Shown here piece after piece: positions 1 through 5,453 of a DNA stretch of 6,007 nt; position 1 is the first letter of the stretch, and every line of letters begins with the position of its first letter. The notes under the pieces were generated by a model. It was not told the origin of the DNA. It saw only the letters and a list, made by a program, of their open reading frames with translations, and did not search any database. The translations under genes and the position numbers were made by a program. Source of the DNA: an uncultured Clostridia bacterium. Lineage in GTDB: Bacteria; Bacillota; Clostridia; Oscillospirales; Acutalibacteraceae. The stretch covers positions 1-6,007 of the forward strand of contig CALEIO010000195.1 of the NCBI GenBank assembly GCA_937875885.1, in the 5' to 3' direction.

Positions 1-1
1 T

Positions 2-208
2 ATCGTGAATACTAGAATATTGTGGAATGCTCATATTTTCGAACCAATCTTTATCTAAATGCTTTAAGCCACTACCTACAAATCCTATATGATTGATTTT
101 TTCTATAAAATTTAATAGTACATATGAGCATAAATATGTAGATAAATAATACATAAAATATGGTACTGGAGCTGTAATAAATACTAATTTATGATGACCT
201 AAAGATAA
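2..208 (-). other. Foreign-looking tail on the helicase, resembling an HsdS target-recognition domain
   Basis: These 69 in-frame codons follow the helicase residues GEGDK and show no motif V or VI. The pattern is a hydrophobic strand (LVFITA), then PYFMYYLSTYL, then GSGLKHLDKDWFENMSIP. This resembles the end of a type I restriction specificity subunit domain, where a 'YLYYYL' helix is followed by a GS..(L/K)..L....(F)..(M/I).IP signature. Composition changes sharply: all nine leucines are TTA (8) or CTA (1), whereas the first 310 helicase codons use only CTT, CTG and CTC for leucine. The HsdS match is made from memory of the family pattern, not from a search. The compositional break is directly visible. 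The stretch continues beyond base 1. Confidence 0.55.
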
Positions 209-1327
209 TTTATCTCCTTCACCATGGTCAGTCCAAAGCGCTTTTGATTTTCGTCCGTAGTTGTTGCGAATGACTCCATTCGCTGCATTCAAAATATTCT
301 CAGTAGAACGATAATTTTGCTCAAGTTTAATGACATGTGCATCTTCAAAAACATTTTCAAAATTCAAAATGTTTTTGATATTTGCTCCACGGAATTTATA
401 AATTGACTGGTCATCGTCACCTACAACACAGATGTTTCTGTGAGCACCTGCAAGAAGCTCTGTGAGTCTGTACTGAGCGTGGTTGGTATCCTGATACTCG
501 TCAACCATAATGTATTTGAACTTGCGCTGATAGTACTCTCTGACATCGCTGTATTTTTCAAGAAGATTAACTGTATTGACAATGATATCGTCAAAGTCCA
601 TAGCGTCAGCTTTCTTAAGCTCTGACTGATACATTTTGTACGCCGCCGCAATTTTAAGCATACGGGAATCTTTTTCTGCCGCAGCCTTTTTCTCATACCC
701 TTCGGGAGTGATGAGATTGTCTTTTGCCTTGCTGATTTCACTTATGATAGCCTTATATGAAATAACATTGTCTGAAATATTAAGCTGACGCTGACACTCT
801 TTGATAAGTCTTTTTGAATCATCTGTATCGTAGATAGTGAAGTTTTTGCTGTAACCAAGCACCTCGCCGTCTTTTCTGAGAATTCTTACACAGCTTGAGT
901 GGAAGGTTGAAGCCCAGATATCCTTAGCCTCTTCACCAAGCATTTTCTCGAGTCTTTCCTTAAGCTCGTTTGCCGCCTTATTGGTGAAGGTGATAGCAAG
1001 AATCTGCCAGGGTCTTGCCGGTTCAACAGAAAGCAGATCTTCAATATCAAAGCGCAGATCCTCATCACCGTCAAGGTAGGCTTTCATATAACGTATATCT
1101 CTGTCCGTAGGTTCAAAACGAACCTCATTGCTATGATAGGCATTTCCGTATTTTACAATATTCGCAATACGGTTTACTATAACGGTTGTTTTACCGCTGC
1201 CTGCACCTGCAAGGATAAGAACGGGACCTTTCACGTGGAAAATAGCCTGACGCTGTTTCTCGTTCATATATGCAAAATCTTTTTCGATTATCTTTTTTCT
1301 CAGTTCAAAAAATTCTTTTCCTGCCAT
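2..1327 (-). CDS. pcrA: UvrD/PcrA-family 3'-5' DNA helicase, N-terminal half, joined in frame to an unrelated tail; runs off the left edge
   Basis: Superfamily 1 DNA helicase used in repair and replication-fork maintenance. Visible motifs, numbered from the ATG: Q-motif region MNEKQRQAI (21-29), Walker A GAGSGKTT (41-48), motif Ia ITFTNKAANELKERL (112-126), Walker B VDEYQDTN (275-282), motif III VVGDDDQSIYKFRGA (301-315) and motif IV LEQNYRS (335-341). The start is supported by CGAGGT seven bases upstream (1335-1340). Family members have about 700-780 residues; here helicase similarity stops near residue 373 (LWTDHGEGDK), so motifs V and VI and domain 2B are absent. The next 69 codons stay open but do not look like a helicase. 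About 40 extra residues lie between motifs I and Ia compared with the PcrA sequences I remember. Helicase identity is certain. As assembled, the product would lack a complete ATPase site, because the motif VI arginine is missing. The pcrA symbol, rather than uvrD, rests on the Gram-positive context. Confidence 0.9.
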   Translation of the reverse strand, partial: MAGKEFFELRKKIIEKDFAYMNEKQRQAIFHVKGPVLILAGAGSGKTTVIVNRIANIVKYGNAYHSNEVRFEPTDRDIRYMKAYLDGDEDLRFDIEDLLSVEPARPWQILAITFTNKAANELKERLEKMLGEEAKDIWASTFHSSCVRILRKDGEVLGYSKNFTIYDTDDSKRLIKECQRQLNISDNVISYKAIISEISKAKDNLITPEGYEKKAAAEKDSRMLKIAAAYKMYQSELKKADAMDFDDIIVNTVNLLEKYSDVREYYQRKFKYIMVDEYQDTNHAQYRLTELLAGAHRNICVVGDDDQSIYKFRGANIKNILNFENVFEDAHVIKLEQNYRSTENILNAANGVIRNNYGRKSKALWTDHGEGDKLSLGHHKLVFITAPVPYFMYYLSTYLCSYVLLNFIEKINHIGFVGSGLKHLDKDWFENMSIPQYSSIHD

Positions 1328-1357
1328 TTGTAATACCTCGTATTTTTTATCCTTATA

Positions 1358-1386
1358 ATTTTACATTAAAGTTGAAAAAAACACAA
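1358..1386 (-). promoter_or_regulatory. Possible weak promoter of the helicase gene
   Basis: Reading the minus strand, TTGTGT (1381-1386) and TAAAAT (1358-1363) are separated by 17 bases and lie about 30 bases upstream of the ATG at 1327. Both boxes are imperfect, and the region is so AT-rich that such matches arise easily. An alternative -10 is TATAAG just downstream. Confidence 0.3.
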
Positions 1387-1444
1387 TACAAACTGATGAA
1401 ATAATATGTATATTTTTGTTTGTGTGACAATATTTGTACACTGC

Positions 1445-1472
1445 TTGACAATAAAAAATAAAAAGCTATAAT
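1445..1472 (+). promoter_or_regulatory. Consensus housekeeping promoter for the YbaK-like gene
   Basis: A perfect TTGACA (1445-1450) and a perfect TATAAT (1467-1472) have a 16-base spacer. The ribosome binding site AAGGAG (1491-1496) follows, nine bases before the ATG at 1506, giving a leader of about 25-30 bases. Full consensus boxes suggest strong constitutive sigma-A-type transcription. No operator or riboswitch fold is evident in the short leader. Confidence 0.85.
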
Positions 1473-1505
1473 GGTTTAAGTAATAAAATTAAGGAGAAAA
1501 AGAAA

Positions 1506-1979
1506 ATGTCTATTGAACGAGTACGCGAATATATGAAAAAATACGGAATGGAGGATAAAATTCTTGAGTTTTCGGTTTCCAGTGCAACCGTTGAGCTTGC
1601 CGCTGAAGCAGTAGGCACAGAAGGCAAAAGAATTGCAAAATCTCTCTCTTTTCTCGTTAACGACAAAGCAGTTATGATTGTTGCTGCAGGTGACGGCAGA
1701 ATCGACAACAAAAAATACAAGGCTGAATTTTCCTGCAAGGCTAAAATGCTCACACCCGAACAGGTTGACGATATGATAGGTCACAGCATCGGAGGGGTTT
1801 GTCCCTTTGCTGTAAACGAAGGTGTTCAGGTTTACCTTGATGAATCACTTAAGCGTTTTGAAACTGTTTTTCCCGCCTGCGGAAGCAGCAACAGTGCAAT
1901 TGAGCTTACAATACCTCAGCTTGAAGAACTTTCAGGCTTTATCAAATGGGTAGATATCTGTAAGCTTCCTGAAGAATAA
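1506..1979 (+). CDS. YbaK/ProX-family aminoacyl-tRNA deacylase-like protein
   Basis: A 157-residue single-domain protein of the YbaK/EbsC/ProX fold. Characterised members hydrolyse mischarged tRNAs in trans (for example Cys-tRNAPro or Ala-tRNAPro) and act in the cytoplasm. The conserved lysine is at position 45 in AKSLSF, the strand and turn VAAGDGRID spans 59-67, and the family signature GGVCPF spans 96-101. Length matches the stand-alone family. The ATG has an AAGGAG nine bases upstream and a consensus promoter, so the start is well supported. It is monocistronic and followed directly by a terminator. The exact substrate cannot be read from the sequence: clostridial YbaK-like proteins form several subfamilies, so neither the ybaK nor the proX symbol is assigned. 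Confidence 0.88.
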   Translation: MSIERVREYMKKYGMEDKILEFSVSSATVELAAEAVGTEGKRIAKSLSFLVNDKAVMIVAAGDGRIDNKKYKAEFSCKAKMLTPEQVDDMIGHSIGGVCPFAVNEGVQVYLDESLKRFETVFPACGSSNSAIELTIPQLEELSGFIKWVDICKLPEE

Positions 1980-2014
1980 TTAATGCCCGCTTACGGCAAA
2001 GTCCGGGCGCCGAT

Positions 2015-2068
2015 AACCCTGAAAAATCATTCCTCAATGAGGGATGATTTTTTCAGGGTTGCTTTTTT
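2015..2068 (+). terminator. Intrinsic terminator of the YbaK-like gene
   Basis: AACCCTGAAAAATCAT (2015-2030) pairs with ATGATTTTTTCAGGGTT (2044-2060) with one bulged base, and the inner TCCTC/GAGG pairing extends the stem almost to the loop. The stem is followed by GC and a run of six T (2063-2068). It lies 36 bases after the stop codon at 1979. Confidence 0.9.
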
Positions 2069-2070
2069 AT

Positions 2071-2109
2071 AAAAAGCTGCCGAACAAATCCCGCAGGATT
2101 TGTTCGGCA
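2071..2109 (-). terminator. Minus-strand intrinsic terminator (second behind the ABC gene)
   Basis: A perfect 14-bp stem, TGCCGAACAAATCC (2078-2091) with GGATTTGTTCGGCA (2096-2109), has a four-base loop. On the minus strand it is followed by GC and five T (2075-2071). It is back to back with the plus-strand terminator and shares its central T/A tract. It would catch read-through past the terminator at 2143-2174 and protect the YbaK-like gene from antisense transcription. Confidence 0.82.
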
Positions 2110-2142
2110 ATCGGCGCCCCTTCACCGGCAGGCTGCACTTAT

Positions 2143-2174
2143 AAAAAAGTAAGCCCTGCAAAAGCTGCAGGGCT
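2143..2174 (-). terminator. Intrinsic terminator directly downstream of the ABC ATPase gene
   Basis: AGCCCTGCA (2152-2160) pairs perfectly with TGCAGGGCT (2166-2174) across a five-base loop. On the minus strand the stem is followed by TAC and six T (2148-2143). It starts 12 bases after the stop codon, so the gene appears to end transcription here with no downstream cistron. Confidence 0.9.
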
Positions 2175-2186
2175 GAGTTTCAATTT

Positions 2187-2270
2187 TTAGTTGCCAAAGA
2201 AATCGTCGATTCTGAGGAATTCAAAGATTGAATCAAAGAACTTATCAAATACTGCCTTAATCTTCTGAAT
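2187..2270 (-). other. Non-homologous C-terminal tail of the truncated ABC ATPase
   Basis: From about residue 203 the expected continuation toward the H-loop is replaced by an amphipathic aromatic-rich end (FFDSIFEFLRIDDFFGN, then TAA). I checked the other two minus-strand frames immediately after the junction and saw no continuation of the ATPase, so this is a replacement rather than a simple frameshift. The style, with repeated F/I spacing and a terminal FGN, reminds me of ends of secreted clostridial proteins, but that is a loose impression. It may be the 3' end of another gene captured by a deletion together with that gene's terminator. Confidence 0.6.
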
Positions 2271-2876
2271 TGCTTTGCGGATATTATCTTTAACAACTAC
2301 ATCAAGGCCAATGGTAGGCTCATCAAGAAAAAGCACCTTGGGATTGTGCAGAAGTGCAGCGGCAATATCAGCGCGCATTCTCTGACCCAAAGAAAGTGTA
2401 CGAACGGGACTTGTGATAAAGCTGTCAAGCTCCAGTACCTCATTGAGAAAAGCCATACGTTCATTGTACTCTTTGTCGGGAATTTCGTATATTTCCTTGA
2501 GCACCATATAAGTTTCTCTCAATGCCAGGTCCCACCAGAGCTGTGTGCGCTGACCAAACACGACTCCAATTTCCTTTACATAAGCTTTGCGGTTTTCTGT
2601 GGGGATTTTACCGCCGATTGTACACACTCCCGATGTAGGTGTGAGAATACCCGTCAGCATCTTTATTACTGTGGATTTACCTGCACCGTTAGGGCCAATA
2701 AAACCCACTATCTCACCTTTTGGCACCTGAAAGCTGATTCCGTCAACAGCTTTTACAATATCATATTCCGGTTTGAAGAGTGCCTTGAAACTACCTTTAA
2801 GTCCGGGTTCTTTAATAGATTTCTTAAATTCCTTCTTAAGGTCCTCTACCTGTATCATAATCTCGTTATTACTCAT
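2187..2876 (-). CDS. ABC-2-type exporter ATP-binding protein (COG4586-like), C-terminally truncated with a replaced tail
   Basis: ATPase subunit of an export-type ABC transporter that would energise two membrane permeases. Visible motifs: Walker A GPNGAGKST (61-69), Q-loop within VVFGQRTQLWW (105-115), signature LSLGQRM (161-167), Walker B VLFLDEP (181-187) and D-loop GLD (190-192). The N-terminal EPGLKGSFKALF segment and the FGQRTQLWWD motif are typical of the COG4586 group, whose members have about 320-340 residues. Here the family sequence ends near residue 202 (KDNIRKAI); no TTHD H-loop or C-terminal domain follows. A 27-residue tail ending FFDSIFEFLRIDDFFGN replaces them. Neither of the permease genes that usually follow is present, only terminators. 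The start is supported by AAGGAG (2884-2889), seven bases upstream, and a strong promoter. Without the switch histidine, normal ATP hydrolysis is doubtful, so this may be a transcribed pseudogene. Confidence 0.85.
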   Translation of the reverse strand: MSNNEIMIQVEDLKKEFKKSIKEPGLKGSFKALFKPEYDIVKAVDGISFQVPKGEIVGFIGPNGAGKSTVIKMLTGILTPTSGVCTIGGKIPTENRKAYVKEIGVVFGQRTQLWWDLALRETYMVLKEIYEIPDKEYNERMAFLNEVLELDSFITSPVRTLSLGQRMRADIAAALLHNPKVLFLDEPTIGLDVVVKDNIRKAIQKIKAVFDKFFDSIFEFLRIDDFFGN

Positions 2877-2906
2877 AATTTCACTCCTTACGGACTATAT
2901 AAAACA

Positions 2907-2936
2907 ATTATAAAGCCTGCCCGATAACAGTGTCAA
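2907..2936 (-). promoter_or_regulatory. Consensus promoter of the ABC ATPase gene
   Basis: On the minus strand a perfect TTGACA (2931-2936) and a perfect TATAAT (2907-2912) are separated by 18 bases, about 30 bases before the ATG at 2876. The 5' end of this gene thus looks intact and well transcribed, in contrast to its damaged 3' end. Confidence 0.85.
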
Positions 2937-2979
2937 TGCTATTCTATTGTTTTATGTATAATTGTTTGATTATTTACCT

Positions 2980-3007
2980 TTGAAAACAGAAGAAAATATG
3001 CTATACT
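2980..3007 (+). promoter_or_regulatory. Extended -10 promoter of the radical SAM gene, with a very short leader
   Basis: TTGAAA (2980-2985) and TATACT (3002-3007) have a 16-base spacer, with TGC directly before the -10 box (extended -10). Transcription would begin around 3013-3015, only about ten bases before the ATG at 3025, so the weak ribosome binding site GGTGA (3014-3018) would sit at the extreme 5' end of the mRNA. Confidence 0.7.
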
Positions 3008-3024
3008 TGCTTTGGTGATTGAAT

Positions 3025-3900
3025 ATGCAATGTAGACTGTGTCCCCATAAATGCGGTACATATAAAGATAATAAAACCTCCGGTGGAATATGCAATGTTT
3101 CTGCAACACCCAAAGTTGCAAGAATTGCTCCCCACTTATGGGAAGAACCTTGCCTGAGCGGCACAAAAGGCTCGGGTGCAATATTCTTCAGCGGTTGCAC
3201 AATGAAATGTATCTACTGTCAGAATTCAGAGATATCGGCAGAAAATTTCGGTGTGGAAATCACACCTCAAATTCTCGCCGAAGAATACAAAAAGCTTGAA
3301 AAGCAGGGTGTACACAACATAGACCTGATAAGTGCCACACAATATCTACCTGCTGTACTTAAAAGTTTTGAGATTTACAAACCCAGTATTCCCATTGTTT
3401 ACAACTGCGGAGGATATGAAAGGGTAGAAACTCTGAAAGCACTTGATGGCATCGTGGACATATATCTGCCCGACTTCAAGTATTCAGACAATGCACTTGC
3501 AAAGGAATATTCGGGGGTAGAAAACTACGTTGAAACCGCAACAAATGCCATTAAAGAGATGCTCAGACAAACAGGAAATTTGCAGGTAAACTCCGATGGC
3601 ATTGCAGAAAAAGGTGTGCTTGTACGACATTTGGTGCTACCAAACCACACAAAAAACAGCATTGGTGTGATTAATATTCTGAAAGAGAATTTTGGCGAAA
3701 ATATAACTTTAAGCCTTATGGGACAATACACACCCCACCACAAGGCAAAAGACCACCCAAAGCTCTGCCGCAAAATCACCAAACGTGAATACGAAAAAGT
3801 GCTTAACCATCTTATAGATTCAGACCTTGACGGCTTTGCACAGGAGCTTAAGTCCGCCGATGAGCGATATATTCCCCACTGGGATTACAAAAACAAATAA
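3025..3900 (+). CDS. Radical SAM protein of the PflA-like/PflX group (COG1313)
   Basis: A cytoplasmic 4Fe-4S/SAM enzyme related to pyruvate formate-lyase activating enzymes; the physiological substrate of this subgroup is not established. The radical SAM CX3CX2C motif is at C58, C62 and C65 (GCTMKCIYCQN). A second cysteine cluster lies at the N-terminus (C3, C6, C10, C23), typical of this subgroup and suggesting an extra metal site. Other family blocks are VYNCGGYE (125-132), DIYLPDFKY (145-153), VLVRHLVLPNH (198-208) and LMGQYTPHH (231-239). Length (291) is normal and the gene looks intact. I chose ATG 3025, which has GGTGA six bases upstream; an in-frame TTG at 3019 would add two residues but abuts that site. 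No glycyl-radical enzyme gene is adjacent, so the partner is unknown. Confidence 0.9.
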   Translation: MQCRLCPHKCGTYKDNKTSGGICNVSATPKVARIAPHLWEEPCLSGTKGSGAIFFSGCTMKCIYCQNSEISAENFGVEITPQILAEEYKKLEKQGVHNIDLISATQYLPAVLKSFEIYKPSIPIVYNCGGYERVETLKALDGIVDIYLPDFKYSDNALAKEYSGVENYVETATNAIKEMLRQTGNLQVNSDGIAEKGVLVRHLVLPNHTKNSIGVINILKENFGENITLSLMGQYTPHHKAKDHPKLCRKITKREYEKVLNHLIDSDLDGFAQELKSADERYIPHWDYKNK

Positions 3901-3913
3901 TTATATACAACTT

Positions 3914-3953
3914 AAACCACCCCGAAGAATGTAATATTCCTCGGGGTGGTTTT
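3914..3953 (+). terminator. Intrinsic terminator between convergent genes
   Basis: AAACCACCCCGA (3914-3925) pairs perfectly with TCGGGGTGGTTT (3941-3952), with a further GAAT/ATTC pairing inside (3927-3930 with 3936-3939). The plus-strand stem ends in a short T-run. On the minus strand the hairpin starts immediately after the anti-sigma stop codon but has only TTT before AAG, so it is a better terminator for the radical SAM gene. It probably serves both. Confidence 0.85.
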
Positions 3954-4954
3954 CATTCGCTGATTGTCAGCCACATTCTTTGATCATCAGTATTTACCAG
4001 TGATGTCTTTAGCACTTTTGTTTCAGAAGATCCATCCAGAAATGTAACTGTTAATTTTATTTCGGTTTTCCCCAGTATAAGTTCCCTGATATCTAGGGTA
4101 AGCATATCCATTTCATCCCACAAATTTTCTTCTTCCTCTGTAACCGAACCTCCTTCGCTAATTGCATTCTCTTTGAATTTTAGTATTTCTTGTTCACATT
4201 CCCACAAACGGTCAAGCTTCGCTGACATTTCTGGAATTTGATGATTACTTTCAAGAATAAATTCCAGTTTGTTTCCGAAATCAATTTTTTCAGGACAGTT
4301 TCCGTTTACATCAATATTAACAAAAGTTACTGTATCACAATATATTTTGCCATAAGATAATCCGTCACTATACTTTTTGAGTTCATCTGCACTATACTGA
4401 GAATTTTCAAGACTCATATCAGTATATCTGTCACCAGTCACTTCATCATAACTTGCAAAATATCCACCGGGGGAAACTGCAAAATATGTTCCCTGTTTTT
4501 CTGTCTTAAACGTAACTGAAGCGATATCTTTTCCTTCTATCGAAAACAAACTTAAAGCAAAACTTTGAAAGTAATTAGGTGAAATATCCATATCTTTTTC
4601 CAGATTGGGATACATTGCCCATCCACCTGTAAGCATATCAGAATACACGCCAATAGTGCTCGAATCCACCTTATCTCCAAGCAATTCCACTTGTTTTGCA
4701 TTTGCTGTTATAACAAAACTGTTCTGCTCACTCGATAGGGATAAAAATTCACTTCCAACACCTAATATCAAAGAAAGTACAAATACAAAAGTAAAACAAG
4801 CCGCCAAAGCTGTGACAACCACTCTTCTGTGTTTTTTATTAGTAATTGTACAACTTTCTGCATTGCTCACAAGCAATGCTTTTTTTACTGTTTTATCTAC
4901 AATAAAATCCGGTGCTTTTATAACATCAAAATTATCAAATACACTTTTATACAC
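3953..4954 (-). CDS. Single-pass membrane protein, probable anti-sigma factor of the upstream ECF sigma factor
   Basis: 333 residues with a cytoplasmic N-terminus of about 44 residues containing FDVIKAPDFIVDKTVKKAL. One transmembrane segment follows at about 45-67 (flanked by KKHRR, placing the N-terminus inside), then a large extracytoplasmic region. A charged helix at about 244-295 (many E and L) may form a coiled coil. This layout and the position directly behind an ECF sigma gene fit the membrane anti-sigma factors of clostridia (DUF4179-like); no HxxxCxxC zinc motif is present. The start is GTG at 4954: AAGGAG (4963-4968) lies eight bases upstream inside the end of the sigma gene, whose stop codon is only three bases before the GTG, implying translational coupling. 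The sensed signal is unknown. Codon use is AT-rich, like the sigma gene and unlike RNase Y. Confidence 0.75.
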   Translation of the reverse strand: MYKSVFDNFDVIKAPDFIVDKTVKKALLVSNAESCTITNKKHRRVVVTALAACFTFVFVLSLILGVGSEFLSLSSEQNSFVITANAKQVELLGDKVDSSTIGVYSDMLTGGWAMYPNLEKDMDISPNYFQSFALSLFSIEGKDIASVTFKTEKQGTYFAVSPGGYFASYDEVTGDRYTDMSLENSQYSADELKKYSDGLSYGKIYCDTVTFVNIDVNGNCPEKIDFGNKLEFILESNHQIPEMSAKLDRLWECEQEILKFKENAISEGGSVTEEEENLWDEMDMLTLDIRELILGKTEIKLTVTFLDGSSETKVLKTSLVNTDDQRMWLTISE

Positions 4955-4957
4955 AAA

Positions 4958-5446
4958 TCATTCTCCTTCAGAAAGTATCTTTTTCAGTTTTTCTCTTCCG
5001 CGCCTTAACTGTGAACCAACTGTGTTTTTGTTCAAACGGAGGATTTTCGATATTTCTTCTATAGAATATTCATCGTAATAGTACAGATACAGAACTATTC
5101 TATATTTTTGAGGTAGCCTTGCAAGTTCTTCACTTAAAGAAAGAGTGTTATCAAAGCTACATAAATTTTCGTCAAGCTCCTCACATAATCTGATTTTCTT
5201 ATATTTATTCAGATTTCTGCATTTATTTATAGTTACCCTACACAGCCAATTGCGAAGATGTGTTTCATTTTCATAGGGAGGATTAGCCGTTACTAATGCA
5301 ACTCCAACCTCTTGCAAAATATCCTGGGCATCATATTCATCGCCTGTATATTGAAAAGCCAATTTGAATATCATATCAGCATATTTTCTAATTGTTTTTT
5401 CAATCAATATGTTTGAATCTTCTATTTTCTCGGTACCGATTTGCAA
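4958..5446 (-). CDS. ECF-type sigma-70 family RNA polymerase sigma factor
   Basis: 162 residues from the chosen TTG start, the usual ECF length. Region 2 spans about 15-80 (YADMIFKLAFQYTGDEYDAQDILQEV written in parts: YADMIFKLAFQ, then GDEYDAQDILQEV, then LRNWLCRVTINKCRN). Region 4 spans about 105-158, with LPQKYRIVLYLYYYDEYS and a helix-turn-helix around IEEISKILRLNKNTVGSQLRRGR (recognition part NKNTVGSQLRRGR). It directs RNA polymerase to a small regulon and is probably held inactive by the downstream membrane protein. I placed the start at TTG 5446 because AGGAGG (5454-5459) lies seven bases upstream; an in-frame TTG at 5476 would put that site inside the gene. A TTGCAC (5494-5499) is a possible -35 box, but no good -10 or ECF-style promoter could be settled, so autoregulation is not shown. 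Confidence 0.9.
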   Translation of the reverse strand: MQIGTEKIEDSNILIEKTIRKYADMIFKLAFQYTGDEYDAQDILQEVGVALVTANPPYENETHLRNWLCRVTINKCRNLNKYKKIRLCEELDENLCSFDNTLSLSEELARLPQKYRIVLYLYYYDEYSIEEISKILRLNKNTVGSQLRRGREKLKKILSEGE

Positions 5447-5453
5447 ATTCTTA

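Larger units (their letters stand above)
2005..2119. repeat. Nested inverted-repeat element: 10-bp outer arms enclosing two hairpins
   Basis: GGGCGCCGAT (2005-2014) is exactly mirrored by ATCGGCGCCC (2110-2119). Between them lie two long hairpins (2015-2060 and 2078-2109) separated by the near-palindrome GCTTTTTTATAAAAAGC (2061-2077). The whole block is therefore roughly two-fold symmetric. Just outside the arms, the left flank and the reverse complement of the right flank also look alike (a purine-rich stretch running into GGGCGCCGAT). This suggests two head-to-head copies of one element type, each being an arm, a variable hairpin and a T-run. It acts at least as a bidirectional terminator; whether it belongs to a genome-wide repeat family is not visible here. 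Confidence 0.8.

Noticed and set aside
421..741. Minus-strand frame of 106 codons inside the helicase
   Set aside because: It overlaps the true helicase frame, which carries motifs II and III here; the Ser/Arg-rich product is a shadow.
1430..1456. Repeated TGACAATA-like words (1436 and 1446 regions) as a possible operator
   Set aside because: Only seven bases are shared, in an AT-rich region, and one copy is simply the -35 box; there is no symmetry or further copy.
2346..2927. Long plus-strand open frame (193 codons) opposite the ABC ATPase
   Set aside because: It is antisense to clear Walker A, signature and Walker B coding, has no ribosome binding site and shows low-complexity Cys/His-rich composition typical of a shadow frame.
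2939..3200. Small minus-strand open frames extending the ABC gene upstream or running antisense to the radical SAM gene
   Set aside because: They cover the divergent promoter region and the cysteine-rich N-terminus of the radical SAM protein; no start signals or recognisable product.
4605..5078. Plus-strand open frame (157 codons) opposite the sigma/anti-sigma junction
   Set aside because: It crosses two well-supported minus-strand genes, lacks a ribosome binding site and resembles no family.
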